From: a virus
DNA length: 64,000 nt
Strand: one strand, 5' to 3'
Virus record (IMG/VR): IMGVR_UViG_3300005613_000002
Coordinates: 248,001-312,000 of that record
Numbering within the stretch: the first letter of the stretch is position 1; each line of letters starts with the position of its first letter. Position numbers and translations under genes: made by a program. The notes below the pieces were generated by a model. That model was given only the letters and a program-made list of their open reading frames with translations. It was not told where the DNA came from and searched no databases. Below, piece after piece: positions 1 through 7,413 of this stretch.

Positions 1-21
1 GTTATAATTTCAGTTATTGAA

Positions 22-348
22 TTAATCATCGTCAAAGAGTATTGTGTTGTTACCAACAATTTTAATTGCTTTTAATATTTTCTCTTGGTTATCATATAGA
101 ATTTTCATTCTATATTCATTACTATTAAATTCAGCAAGACTTAATTGTGTTAATTGAATATTGTTAAGTTCTTCTAGTGACTTAATAGTTTTGTTTGCTT
201 CATTATCTTCCCTTTGTAATTCTTCCAATACTGTTACAGCAGCAAACATAGTCGCAAAACTACCATCTTCATGACGAATTTCAAATGGACTTTCACATTC
301 AATTATCCAACCATTTCTTTCTAATAATTTAATTTCTTTTTTATCCAT
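22..348 (-). CDS. hypothetical protein, 108 aa
   Basis: Function not recognised. It is a soluble, acidic protein with a probable helical/coiled-coil stretch at about residues 38-70 (rich in E, L, N) and an acidic tail ending in DDD. Its ATG lies 2 nt before the stop of the small membrane protein upstream, so the two are probably co-transcribed. The left window edge leaves the operon's downstream end unseen. Confidence 0.7.
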   Translation of the reverse strand: MDKKEIKLLERNGWIIECESPFEIRHEDGSFATMFAAVTVLEELQREDNEANKTIKSLEELNNIQLTQLSLAEFNSNEYRMKILYDNQEKILKAIKIVGNNTILFDDD

Positions 349-349
349 G

Positions 350-571
350 CTATTTTATTTTTTCATTTAATATCTTAATTTCATTTTCAAAAAAATCATT
401 ATCAACACCTCGTTTAACATCATTAATGTAAATATAAAGAGATATTGCTACAACCCAAATAACATTCAATTCAGTTAACCAGAATAATATAGAAAACGGA
501 AAAATTAATGAAGTTATGTGCCAAATTAAATTAAAACCTAAATGTTTTATCTTCTTTTTATTGTTTCTCAT
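350..571 (-). CDS. small membrane protein, 73 aa
   Basis: Two closely spaced hydrophobic segments (about residues 14-32 and 33-50) separated by a short polar turn suggest a helical hairpin in the inner membrane. A charged C-terminal tail with predicted helix follows. No family is recognised. Small two-segment membrane proteins are common in phage accessory regions, and nothing here identifies it as a holin. Confidence 0.65.
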   Translation of the reverse strand: MRNNKKKIKHLGFNLIWHITSLIFPFSILFWLTELNVIWVVAISLYIYINDVKRGVDNDFFENEIKILNEKIK

Positions 572-608
572 GATTTTATTATTTTAATCAAGATATGATT
601 TTACATCA

Positions 609-995
609 TTATAATTTATCTAAGTCAAATCTTTTATTTCCTTCATCATCAGTAACTTTGGTACATGCAATAAGACCACAAAGTGTATGGATTGCACGTT
701 CAATTGGTAATTCAGAATCGTTTGATAATCTTTTTTGGAAGGTAGATGAAAAAACATCTTTAATTTGTTGAAAGTTCCCACTGAAATCTTCTTTAATTTT
801 CAAATGAACATCAAGAAGTTTATAGAAAATCACTTGTAGATATTGTTGGTAGTTTTCATCAGGATTCACTCCATATACTTCAAAATACCAAGGTTTAATT
901 GTGTTTTCCCATTTACCTGTTAAAGGATATTTATCAGTTAAATGTCCTTTACAAAGTAAAATCAATTGTTTATCATATTTATCCAGTTTAATCAT
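609..995 (-). CDS. conserved phage hypothetical protein, 128 aa
   Basis: Function unknown. The N-terminal half (LLCKGH...TGKWENT.KPWY) resembles a recurrent, uncharacterised phage protein type. The gene is the first one downstream of a TTGTAACAA-N14-CGTATAAT promoter at 1013-1043, so it likely opens a transcription unit that continues into 350-571 and 22-348. Confidence 0.7.
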   Translation of the reverse strand: MIKLDKYDKQLILLCKGHLTDKYPLTGKWENTIKPWYFEVYGVNPDENYQQYLQVIFYKLLDVHLKIKEDFSGNFQQIKDVFSSTFQKRLSNDSELPIERAIHTLCGLIACTKVTDDEGNKRFDLDKL

Positions 996-1012
996 AATAT
1001 TGTTTTTTATTG

Positions 1013-1043
1013 ATTATACGTAGATTAATTATTTTTGTTACAA
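1013..1043 (-). promoter_or_regulatory. phage-type promoter TTGTAACAA-N14-CGTATAAT
   Basis: Read on the minus strand, the TTGTAACAA palindrome is followed 14 nt later by CGTATAAT. This is one of nine copies with identical spacing in the window. It sits just after the stop of 1047-1265 and about 20 nt before the ATG at 995. Confidence 0.8.
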
Positions 1044-1046
1044 TTT

Positions 1047-1265
1047 TTATCCTGTAAAGTCAGAAAATGTTTTATGTATATCATTAAAGAAATGAAAGTA
1101 ATTTAAATTCTCTTTTTCTGTCCATAATTTTTGTGCTTGTTCAATTGTTTCTGTATGGTCAACTATTTTCAATCCTTTTGTATTATCATCAGGACAATAA
1201 TCAGTGAAAAATCTAGTACCCCTATCAATATGTTCGAAAACTGTGTATTTGAATTTCTTTTCCAT
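1047..1265 (-). CDS. hypothetical protein, 72 aa
   Basis: Small soluble protein of unknown function. The C-terminal half is aromatic-rich (NYFHFFNDI...FSDF). It starts 2 nt after the stop of the gene at 1267-1887, so the two are translationally adjacent. The next gene down is separated by a promoter. Confidence 0.65.
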   Translation of the reverse strand: MEKKFKYTVFEHIDRGTRFFTDYCPDDNTKGLKIVDHTETIEQAQKLWTEKENLNYFHFFNDIHKTFSDFTG

Positions 1266-1266
1266 A

Positions 1267-1887
1267 TTATAATTTTATTGGTTCAACTATATCAAAATCT
1301 TCATATTCACAATTAATTTTATTCTTTAGTAATTTATAGGCTAATTTCCCATTATTTTCATTAATTGATTTAAGAACTAAATCATAATAATTGTTATTTT
1401 CTTTATATTCTTTTAAAGTATTAATATAATTATCCAATTCAATTCTTGCAGCTTTTTGAATTCCTGCTGGCATTTCTTTAATATCAGACTCTATGAAACC
1501 TAATTCATTAAGTTTAATATTTCGTTTTTGTATATAACCATTATCTATTCGTTGTTTTAATACATGAATAGATACTTTATATAAATCATTTAACGTAGGA
1601 ATTGAATAAATCATGTCGCCATGTTTTTCCCTAAAAATTATAATTTTATTTGTAATGACTTCATCATCAGCAATTCTTAATAAAAATTCTTCAAAGAAAT
1701 GATATGGTGAAGTTTCAAGAAGTTTTTTACCTTCCTCACATATTTCTTTAGATTTGTTTTCAATTATATTTACCTTCAAAACCCTATCAAACAAAAAATA
1801 ACCATAATCAGTTTTCTTTAAATATAATCTATCAAGAATCATTGGGTTAATTGACCCAATTCTAATTTTTTCTGTATAGTCTTCCAT
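1267..1887 (-). CDS. hypothetical protein, 206 aa
   Basis: No recognised domain. The sequence alternates hydrophobic and charged residues throughout, with a long helical region at about 95-165 and no signal peptide or membrane segment. It lies in a run of minus-strand genes spaced by 2-12 nt, consistent with one operon from 2583 down to 1047. Confidence 0.7.
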   Translation of the reverse strand: MEDYTEKIRIGSINPMILDRLYLKKTDYGYFLFDRVLKVNIIENKSKEICEEGKKLLETSPYHFFEEFLLRIADDEVITNKIIIFREKHGDMIYSIPTLNDLYKVSIHVLKQRIDNGYIQKRNIKLNELGFIESDIKEMPAGIQKAARIELDNYINTLKEYKENNNYYDLVLKSINENNGKLAYKLLKNKINCEYEDFDIVEPIKL

Positions 1888-1889
1888 GA

Positions 1890-2189
1890 TTAACTTTTGA
1901 TTAATTTTAATGAATAGTTTCTTAAATGTGATAATTTTTTATCTTTTGTTCGACTAATAACACCCTTATTTTTCTTATAGCGAAAACCATAATAAACTAT
2001 TTCAGGTATGTTGCCAATCATTTCATATCCAATATCTTTGATTTTAATAATTCCAGTAACATTACCAATAAAATTACCAATTTTGAATTCAGCATTTTCT
2101 TCAACAAAATCAGTTCTTAATTTATGAAGATTCTTTTCATATTCTAATTGAATTTCAGCTTCACGTCTTATATATACACTATTAAACAT
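1890..2189 (-). CDS. hypothetical protein, 99 aa
   Basis: Small basic protein of unknown function; the N-terminal 30 residues are probably helical (Arg/Glu-rich). Its start overlaps the last 8 nt of the upstream gene, indicating translational coupling. It carries no motif that I can tie to a family. Confidence 0.65.
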   Translation of the reverse strand: MFNSVYIRREAEIQLEYEKNLHKLRTDFVEENAEFKIGNFIGNVTGIIKIKDIGYEMIGNIPEIVYYGFRYKKNKGVISRTKDKKLSHLRNYSLKLIKS

Positions 2190-2583
2190 TAATTGGTTGA
2201 TTTATAATATTACGTTTTTCATGTTTTGAAATGTCATATAAACGATATTCCTGTTTTTTACCTCTGAATAAAATTTCACCATCTTTATCACATCTGACAT
2301 AGATTTCAAAATCTTTATTTAATGAATGTTTCTGAAATTTATTAGAGCATTTAGTTTTATCTAATTCAGATACTTTAAATATTAAAACAGTTATTGGATA
2401 TTCCTTTCTAATAACAGTTAATACTTCACGAACATCTGGTTCAATCATTACAGTTGTAAAATAATCAACTTCAACATTCCATTCTTTTTCTAATTTCTTC
2501 GCTTCTTCATGATTTAAATATGAACCAACAGTTGAATATCCACCAAATGGGTCACCTACTTTTACTTTATATTTCTTTTCCAT
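2182..2583 (-). CDS. hypothetical protein, 133 aa
   Basis: Unrecognised. The N-terminus (KYKVKVGDPFGGYSTVGSYLNHEEAKKLEKEW) looks like a short beta-sheet domain that small phage proteins often carry. Charged beta-rich sequence follows. It overlaps 1890-2189 by 8 nt. Confidence 0.65.
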   Translation of the reverse strand: MEKKYKVKVGDPFGGYSTVGSYLNHEEAKKLEKEWNVEVDYFTTVMIEPDVREVLTVIRKEYPITVLIFKVSELDKTKCSNKFQKHSLNKDFEIYVRCDKDGEILFRGKKQEYRLYDISKHEKRNIINQPINV

Positions 2584-2595
2584 AACTTAATTATA

Positions 2596-2811
2596 TTAAA
2601 ACCTACTTATATCCATTATTCCAGCATTCCAATTTTCAATTGCTTTTTGTTTAGATGAACCACTTTCACCAACCTCTCCACAATTACAGCTAATCCAACA
2701 GCCAAATGATGGGTTATGTTCAGCTATTCTATCATAATAGGGTCTAGCACCACATTTACATCGTTTAACGTATATTCCAGCTAATTCTGGGTCTTTGTGG
2801 TATTTTTCCAT
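2596..2811 (-). CDS. Lar-like zinc-finger protein (possible restriction alleviation), 71 aa
   Basis: The protein has a CxCG pair near residue 19 (KRCKCGARPYY), a second WISCNCG pair, and ends with a Ser-rich turn followed by AIENWN. That arrangement, two Cys pairs and a terminal AxxxWN, is characteristic of Lar-type restriction-alleviation small zinc proteins. Reading upstream to an ATG at 2889 would place the promoter at 2828-2858 inside the gene, so I choose the ATG at 2811, about 15 nt after the -10 box. Anti-restriction activity is an inference from family resemblance only. Confidence 0.6.
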   Translation of the reverse strand: MEKYHKDPELAGIYVKRCKCGARPYYDRIAEHNPSFGCWISCNCGEVGESGSSKQKAIENWNAGIMDISRF

Positions 2812-2827
2812 GATTCTATATTTATTA

Positions 2828-2858
2828 ATTATACGAAGATAATAAAATATTGTTACAA
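2828..2858 (-). promoter_or_regulatory. phage-type promoter TTGTAACAA-N14-CGTATAAT
   Basis: Minus-strand copy with exact palindrome TTGTAACAA and exact CGTATAAT at the standard spacing. It drives the Lar-like gene and sets its start at 2811. Confidence 0.8.
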
Positions 2859-2918
2859 AAAAAATGGAATTGTTTTCGTACAACCCCATAAACGCATTTT
2901 ACTTTTGAAAATAATAAA

Positions 2919-3013
2919 GTCAGCGTGGACTAATCACGATATGCCTACCTGATTCTACAGGTTTGTGTAGTCTTTCTTATTTCAGACAGTCAATTTCTGT
3001 CACCTACCGTGAG
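2919..3013 (-). ncRNA. putative small structured RNA
   Basis: Gene-free stretch between 3018-3260 and 2596-2811, noticeably less AT-rich than its surroundings. In the minus-strand transcript, UCACG (3012-3008) can pair with CGUGA (2938-2934) to close a domain. This domain contains a GACAG/CUGUC hairpin and two mutually exclusive hairpins around ACCUGUAG (CUACA/UGUAG versus ACCUG/CAGGU). A final AGUC/GACU hairpin is followed by a U-rich run, so it may end in a weak terminator. No known family is recognised. Confidence 0.4.
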
Positions 3014-3017
3014 TTTT

Positions 3018-3260
3018 TTATTTAATCTTTGGAATATTTCCAGAAAGAATATCTTCAAATGATATTATTTCATATGATTTAGTATCGCTATTAACAGGAA
3101 CATAATCTTCAGTTAAATCATGCCATCTAATATGATAACATAGTCTTGGAGGAAGATTATCGTCAGGTTTCACTATATTAACACCAATTATTTCAGCAGG
3201 TACACCACTTTTATTGTGGTATGGATGTATACCAAGAAAATATGCTTTATCTATATTCAT
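3018..3260 (-). CDS. hypothetical protein, 80 aa
   Basis: Unknown function. A short beta-rich protein containing a GIHPYHNKSGVPAEIIGV segment and an aromatic WHDLTEDYVPV stretch, reminiscent of a small SH3-like barrel but without a family match. Last gene of the 3994-3018 cluster, directly upstream of the putative RNA at 2919-3013. Confidence 0.6.
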   Translation of the reverse strand: MNIDKAYFLGIHPYHNKSGVPAEIIGVNIVKPDDNLPPRLCYHIRWHDLTEDYVPVNSDTKSYEIISFEDILSGNIPKIK

Positions 3261-3271
3261 ATTAATAATTT

Positions 3272-3520
3272 TTATTTATCTTCTTCGAAAACTTTTAACA
3301 TTTCAATATCAAACCATTCACAAATCTCTTTCATTTCAAAACAAAAATATCCATCTTTCATAATACAAGTTATACCATCTTCATCAGTAATATGTACACC
3401 TAAAAGTTTATTCCATTCATTAAGTAAATGATTATTTATCATTAGTATAACATCTCCATTATGCCAATGATATTCAATATTGTTTTTTGTTACAAATTTA
3501 TATAAATCTAATGTTTCCAT
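3272..3520 (-). CDS. hypothetical protein, 82 aa
   Basis: Small acidic protein of unknown function, with Cys residues at the C-terminal half (CIMKDGYFCFEMKEICEWF). Part of a closely spaced minus-strand cluster. Confidence 0.6.
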   Translation of the reverse strand: METLDLYKFVTKNNIEYHWHNGDVILMINNHLLNEWNKLLGVHITDEDGITCIMKDGYFCFEMKEICEWFDIEMLKVFEEDK

Positions 3521-3530
3521 ATCAAATGTT

Positions 3531-3809
3531 TTATAATTTCATGTTATTTACAATATCTTCAGCTAATTCCATTTTATGTTTTCTAATAATATTGGAAAAA
3601 TCATTAGGTTCACCAATATCTTTATCATTAAGTTGATTAAATTCTGAAGGTTTTAAATCATATTTAACCACTAAACTATTTTTATAGTTTGATAATTTTT
3701 GTAATAAACTAGCAGAACCACCATCAGTATGTGAACCAGAATAACCAGCACTTTCTTTTAAACGAAGTGCCTCTTTTACAACAATATCACTCAATGTAGA
3801 ATATTTCAT
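3531..3809 (-). CDS. hypothetical protein, 92 aa
   Basis: Unrecognised, mostly helical protein with a Gly/Ser-rich loop near residues 20-35. It starts 2 nt after the stop codon of 3812-3994. Confidence 0.6.
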   Translation of the reverse strand: MKYSTLSDIVVKEALRLKESAGYSGSHTDGGSASLLQKLSNYKNSLVVKYDLKPSEFNQLNDKDIGEPNDFSNIIRKHKMELAEDIVNNMKL

Positions 3810-3811
3810 AT

Positions 3812-3994
3812 TTAAGGTTTTATTAAATCAACATGGTCAATAAAGACCATTCCATTATTACTTAAATCACGATTCTTATATGCTGTAGCTATTTCAGATG
3901 ATGATAAATCAAAAACTACTGACTTTCCTTCTTTAAGTGCTTTCACTTTCTGTTCAAAACACAAATTAAACATAAACATACTTTTCCCTACCAT
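3812..3994 (-). CDS. small P-loop-like remnant, 60 aa
   Basis: The N-terminus VGKSMFMFNLC resembles the end of a Walker A loop. The end, GMVFIDHVDLI, resembles a Walker B strand, and SVVFDLSSSE between them looks like the strand that follows the P-loop helix in DnaB/RecA-type ATPases. The full GxxxxGKS loop and most of the fold are missing. It may be a shortened relic of a phage ATPase or an independent mini-protein; I am not sure which. Confidence 0.45.
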   Translation of the reverse strand: MVGKSMFMFNLCFEQKVKALKEGKSVVFDLSSSEIATAYKNRDLSNNGMVFIDHVDLIKP

Positions 3995-4011
3995 AATTTT
4001 TAATTAAAAAA

Positions 4012-4701
4012 TTAATGTAAATCGTAAACTTCTATTTTATCTTTTGGTTTTATTTGAATAGTATTAACAATTTTATCCATGTTATATAATACCATCATTC
4101 TTTCACCCCACCCAAAAGCATTATCAACAATATCATAATCAATACCATTCGACACATAGAATTCTCTTAGGTATCTAGTATTAGTTGCCTTAATTGCTTT
4201 TTCATTTAAAATTATATTATTAAAGACATATGCTTTAACCTTATCACCATCAATATACTCTTGCAATCTTTCCCAAAGCATCTTCTTCTTATTACCAATA
4301 ATATATGTGTTAATAAAATCTTTCACCTTATTAACATCAAGGGTAGCTTTATTAATATCAACACCATTTTCAACAGTAATTAGATACAATTTCCTACTTC
4401 CTCTACTATATTTTGCTGCTGTTTCATAATGTGTTGTAATATATAATCCAGCACCAAATTCATATCTTCCATTTTTTTGGGAAATTATATCATTATAGTT
4501 ATCCAGATTACCACCATGCCAGAAATTCATCGTATTTGGTATGTTTGGTGGTGTTATTGTGTCTTCATCAATAATATCATTAGTGATATCAATACTATTC
4601 AATCTATCTCCAAAACGTGGTAAACCTGCTTGAGGATATTCTGATGAACTATCATTCGTAAAAGTTTCAACTTCTTCTTTAATTATTTTTTTTATATTCA
4701 C
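4012..4701 (-). CDS. predicted ADP-ribosyltransferase, 229 aa
   Basis: The core matches the ADP-ribosyltransferase fold: NFWHGG at about residue 60 (first NAD-contacting strand), then GAGLYITTHYETAAKYSRGSRK (second strand/helix with the conserved Tyr), then a C-terminal strand ending in MMVLYN. This is most like the H-Y class. The catalytic third residue cannot be set without an alignment. The N-terminus MNIKKIIKEEVETF is a short amphipathic peptide ending in Glu, similar to that of the late gene at 39805-40425. An AGTATTTATAA-like late box lies 14 nt upstream. T4 Alt, an ART packaged in the head and injected, is the closest functional analogy, but that is inference. Confidence 0.6.
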   Translation of the reverse strand: MNIKKIIKEEVETFTNDSSSEYPQAGLPRFGDRLNSIDITNDIIDEDTITPPNIPNTMNFWHGGNLDNYNDIISQKNGRYEFGAGLYITTHYETAAKYSRGSRKLYLITVENGVDINKATLDVNKVKDFINTYIIGNKKKMLWERLQEYIDGDKVKAYVFNNIILNEKAIKATNTRYLREFYVSNGIDYDIVDNAFGWGERMMVLYNMDKIVNTIQIKPKDKIEVYDLH

Positions 4702-4713
4702 AATAATTGTTTA

Positions 4714-4725
4714 TTATAAATAGTT
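4714..4725 (-). promoter_or_regulatory. putative late promoter box (ACTATTTATAAT)
   Basis: The minus strand reads ACTATTTATAAT 14 nt before the ATG at 4701, matching the AGTATTTATAA box found before many virion genes further right. It suggests late expression of the ADP-ribosyltransferase, independent of the upstream structured RNA. Confidence 0.45.
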
Positions 4726-4740
4726 TTTAAATCTAAAATA

Positions 4741-4973
4741 AATGTAGATTGGGTAGGCTTTCATTATCATACTCATGCATTTTCAGATAATTACCTTAAT
4801 GATTAGTTTTGTCTTTTGACCAGATTACGATTACCGATCATTTTACAAAAGCAGAGCATCATATCATCACTCCCCACGGAAATTTATCCATCTTCGCTAT
4901 TTTGTTCAAAACTCAGTAGCTACATTTATTGTTTATCATAGAAAATAGCCCATCGAAGTTCCTACTACATTAT
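4741..4973 (-). ncRNA. putative large structured RNA (about 230 nt) behind its own promoter
   Basis: No reading frame occupies this interval, and its base composition is more even than the flanking genes. In the minus-strand RNA the two ends pair: AAUGUAG (4971-4965) with CUACAUU (4747-4741), extended by UAGG (4964-4961) with CCUA (4757-4754). Inside, CUUCG plus CUAUUUU (4958-4954, 4948-4942) pair with AAAAUAG plus CGAAG (4903-4892) around a 5-nt bulge. CUUUUG/CAAAAG (4851-4846/4818-4813) and AUUAUC/GAUAAU (4791-4786/4768-4763) form further stems. A promoter at 4985-5015 predicts a start just before the first stem. It is either an independent RNA or the 5' leader of the ADP-ribosyltransferase mRNA. 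Confidence 0.6.
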
Positions 4974-4984
4974 TTTAATATTTA

Positions 4985-5015
4985 AATATACGAAATTAAT
5001 TCTAATTTGTTACAA
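4985..5015 (-). promoter_or_regulatory. phage-type promoter TTGTAACAA-N14-CGTATATT
   Basis: Exact palindrome and spacing, with one change in the -10 box. The first downstream ATG is about 280 nt away, so the immediate product is the structured RNA at 4741-4973. It overlaps the end of the gene at 5017-5214 only at its upstream edge. Confidence 0.75.
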
Positions 5016-5016
5016 A

Positions 5017-5214
5017 CTATATTAACATTGTTTTAATTATTTCAAAATTATTTTCACTAATTACTTCACCAGAACTATCAGCATCGCCAAACAATTGATA
5101 TTCAACAGATTTATCTTCACCAATATATTTTCTGATAGCTACGCCAGTTTTTTCACATTTAATTTCAGTACAATCCCAATTAGTTTTACTGCATTTAAAT
5201 TCTCTAATTTCCAT
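5017..5214 (-). CDS. hypothetical protein, 65 aa
   Basis: Unknown small protein with three Cys residues in its first half (FKCSKTNWDCTEIKCEKTG), possibly metal binding, followed by a beta-rich tail. The ATG at 5214 is chosen because an earlier in-frame start would be TTG and overlap the upstream gene. Confidence 0.6.
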   Translation of the reverse strand: MEIREFKCSKTNWDCTEIKCEKTGVAIRKYIGEDKSVEYQLFGDADSSGEVISENNFEIIKTMLI

Positions 5215-5218
5215 GATA

Positions 5219-5506
5219 TTATTGTTTAAATTTCCATCTCCAAAAACCAAATACTGACATTTTTTTTATATCTAGTAATTCACTTTTTAAATTATAAATT
5301 TCATTGTTTTGTTTTAATATTTCTTCGCTGGCTTCTTTTAATTCTGTAGCCATTTTTGCTACTGCATCATCATCAGTATGACAAGTTTGTGTTGTGTTTC
5401 CACTTGCAATATAATTTACACAAATTGTATGATTTTTTGTTTGTCTTTCTGCTTCTTGTAATGCATGATACCTTACAAGGGATAATAAAACTGTATCTTT
5501 TTCCAT
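5219..5506 (-). CDS. hypothetical protein with coiled coil, 95 aa
   Basis: Function unknown. A Cys/His-containing middle (HTICVNYIASGNTTQTCHTDDDA) is followed by a helix at about residues 50-80 with coiled-coil character (ELKEASEEILKQNNEIYNLK). Co-oriented with close neighbours. Confidence 0.6.
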   Translation of the reverse strand: MEKDTVLLSLVRYHALQEAERQTKNHTICVNYIASGNTTQTCHTDDDAVAKMATELKEASEEILKQNNEIYNLKSELLDIKKMSVFGFWRWKFKQ

Positions 5507-5528
5507 ATTTTTTAATATTATTTTAGAA

Positions 5529-5984
5529 TTATGTTTTTATTAAATTAAGTGCTTCATATAGACCACTTTCCATTGCTTTTTCATATGATTTATAGTTCTT
5601 GTAAGCTGGTCCTTTCATTTGAGTTCCATCTACATCTATTATCGAAATCATTGGAAAATAACATGTTAGACTATTAATAGCTACACGTACTTCAATATTG
5701 TATTTAACTCTCAACCAATCACATAGAAAAGATTGAGTTGGTGCTGAATAATCCTCCCAATATGCATCATAATCTCCAATCTTTTCTTGATTATATGATG
5801 TGGTTATTGAATTCTTATGATTTCCAGAAACTTTAACACATTCACCTTTTTTATATTCTAATGAAGTACCATAATGATTATAATTATCTTGTTTTGCTTT
5901 TTGATAATAATCATCACACCATTCATCAAAACCTTTTTCCTTTGCTAATTTTGCAACTATTTCTCCAACAATTTCTTGTTTCAT
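5529..5984 (-). CDS. conserved phage hypothetical protein, 151 aa
   Basis: The central segment SAPTQSFLCDWLRVKYNIEV is a recognisable signature of a common phage/prophage protein family that has no assigned biochemical role. Most of the protein is soluble alpha/beta. It lies 4 nt from 5988-6371. Confidence 0.7.
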   Translation of the reverse strand: MKQEIVGEIVAKLAKEKGFDEWCDDYYQKAKQDNYNHYGTSLEYKKGECVKVSGNHKNSITTSYNQEKIGDYDAYWEDYSAPTQSFLCDWLRVKYNIEVRVAINSLTCYFPMISIIDVDGTQMKGPAYKNYKSYEKAMESGLYEALNLIKT

Positions 5985-5987
5985 AAC

Positions 5988-6371
5988 CTACTTCTTAGCA
6001 TATTTTCTAACTATTGAATTAGCTGATTCATTATTAAAATATAAAAACCAAGGCATATACAATCTGTTTTTATTATTGTTTATTTCTTCTAATACTTTTA
6101 ATGTTTCAGGATGTTGTGGAACTAAACCAGTTTTTTTACATGCATCTTTAATACAATTTCTATAATATTTTTCTGATGCAGATAACTCTGATTTTTCAGA
6201 TGATTTACTAGCATCTGCTAACATTTTACGATATTTTTTTATATCACGAATTTCTTCTTCACTTAATCCAGTTTTAGATTTAATCTTTCTTAAAAGAGTA
6301 CTTTCGTTTTTATTTGGGTAATGTTTAGTTGGGTCATTAGCTATTTTCGCTAATTTTGTGTGATTATGCAT
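5988..6371 (-). CDS. hypothetical basic protein, 127 aa
   Basis: Lys/Ser-rich, predicted mostly helical, with no recognised domain. The ATG at 6371 gives the N-terminus MHNHTKLAKI and removes a 40-nt overlap with the upstream gene that would require a TTG start. Basic composition could suggest nucleic-acid contact, but no motif supports it. Confidence 0.6.
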   Translation of the reverse strand: MHNHTKLAKIANDPTKHYPNKNESTLLRKIKSKTGLSEEEIRDIKKYRKMLADASKSSEKSELSASEKYYRNCIKDACKKTGLVPQHPETLKVLEEINNNKNRLYMPWFLYFNNESANSIVRKYAKK

Positions 6372-6372
6372 A

Positions 6373-6789
6373 TTATTTTTCTTTTTCGTTATACCAATCA
6401 ATAAACGCAACAACAGTAAGAAATGTGTTCTGCAATCTATTATTATGTGTGTTCATTCTATGAATTATTCTATTATTTTCATCACCACCACTCCAAAGGT
6501 TTTTATATGCAGTAGTACCATTACCTGTAATTTCAATAGAATAGGTATGTGTAACTCTTTCATTAGGGTCTAAATCTTCAATTATTGCAATTACTTCCCA
6601 CAACATATTCCAATCCCTATGAAAAGGTAAACCCTTATGTGGATAATTATTATATTCAGAATATGCAACACGACAAGCAGAAACATCATTTACAAACCAA
6701 GTACCTTCTTGATCTTTATCAGTAAACCAACCCAGAAACTTTGCTATTTTATCGTTTCCGCTTTTAATATTTTCTCTGAATATTTTCAT
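6373..6789 (-). CDS. conserved phage hypothetical protein, 138 aa
   Basis: No biochemical role can be given. The sequence contains FLGWFTD..., FHRDWNMLWEVI and ends FIDWYNEKEK, a pattern common to many small phage proteins in Bacteroidetes phages. It is the first gene downstream of a phage-type promoter at 6799-6829. Confidence 0.65.
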   Translation of the reverse strand: MKIFRENIKSGNDKIAKFLGWFTDKDQEGTWFVNDVSACRVAYSEYNNYPHKGLPFHRDWNMLWEVIAIIEDLDPNERVTHTYSIEITGNGTTAYKNLWSGGDENNRIIHRMNTHNNRLQNTFLTVVAFIDWYNEKEK

Positions 6790-6798
6790 TTTTATTTA

Positions 6799-6829
6799 CT
6801 TATACGATATTATTGATTTTTTGTTACAA
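6799..6829 (-). promoter_or_regulatory. phage-type promoter TTGTAACAA-N14-CGTATAAG
   Basis: Exact palindrome and spacing, with the last base of the -10 box changed. It lies between the stop of 6836-7027 and the ATG at 6789. Confidence 0.75.
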
Positions 6830-6835
6830 AACTAA

Positions 6836-7027
6836 TTACCAATTACCATAATCAGTAATATCTTTTGACTTATCACCAACACTAATAGTAGTAGTTATTC
6901 CAATTCCAGAACCCCTAGAAAATATTAAACTTACTGGCATCTTTTTATATTTATTTGATAAATTACTCATAAATTCATCACATGCCTTATTTTCATTATC
7001 GTTTAATTTAAAATGTTTACTATCCAT
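6836..7027 (-). CDS. hypothetical protein, 63 aa
   Basis: Small protein of unknown function with a Gly-rich turn (FSRGSGIGITTTISVG). The ATG at 7027 is preferred over an upstream TTG that would overlap the preceding gene. Confidence 0.55.
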   Translation of the reverse strand: MDSKHFKLNDNENKACDEFMSNLSNKYKKMPVSLIFSRGSGIGITTTISVGDKSKDITDYGNW

Positions 7028-7034
7028 TATCGAA

Positions 7035-7403
7035 CTATTTAGTTTGTTTTTCAAATAAATTTGGATTTAATCTAACAAATTCTGGATTATATGTTGCTTG
7101 TGAATAGTGTTCTTTTTTATCTTCACTATAATCATAAACCCAAACAATATCATCAACGATCATGATAAAATCACCAATTTTACAATTAGCAACCTTTTTA
7201 TGTGAATTATAAATTGGTGTTTTTAGTAATACTTTTTGTTTATAAATTTCAATATGTTGACGAGCTTCAGGATTCATTGATTTTTGAATTCTAATTTTCA
7301 AATTCTCATATATTAATTTAATACCAGTTTTTTTTGTTTTCTTTTTAATATCAGCTTTCTTTTTTACTGGTTTTTTCTGTGTATTTTTTTCTTTTTGTAT
7401 CAT
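7035..7403 (-). CDS. hypothetical protein, 122 aa
   Basis: The strongly basic N-terminus (about 30 residues, mostly Lys) suggests nucleic-acid or ribosome contact. The C-terminal half is beta-rich with a KIGDFIMIVDDIVWVYDY segment resembling a small barrel. No family assigned. Confidence 0.6.
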   Translation of the reverse strand: MIQKEKNTQKKPVKKKADIKKKTKKTGIKLIYENLKIRIQKSMNPEARQHIEIYKQKVLLKTPIYNSHKKVANCKIGDFIMIVDDIVWVYDYSEDKKEHYSQATYNPEFVRLNPNLFEKQTK

Positions 7404-7413
7404 TTTTAATGTT

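Noticed and set aside
2812-2889. An extended Lar-like protein starting at ATG 2889.
   Set aside because: The extra 26 residues are hydrophobic, unlike the family, and would be encoded by the promoter at 2828-2858.
2881-3017. A tRNA gene in the gap before 3018.
   Set aside because: No acceptor stem, T-loop or anticodon arm can be drawn on either strand; the fold is of another type.
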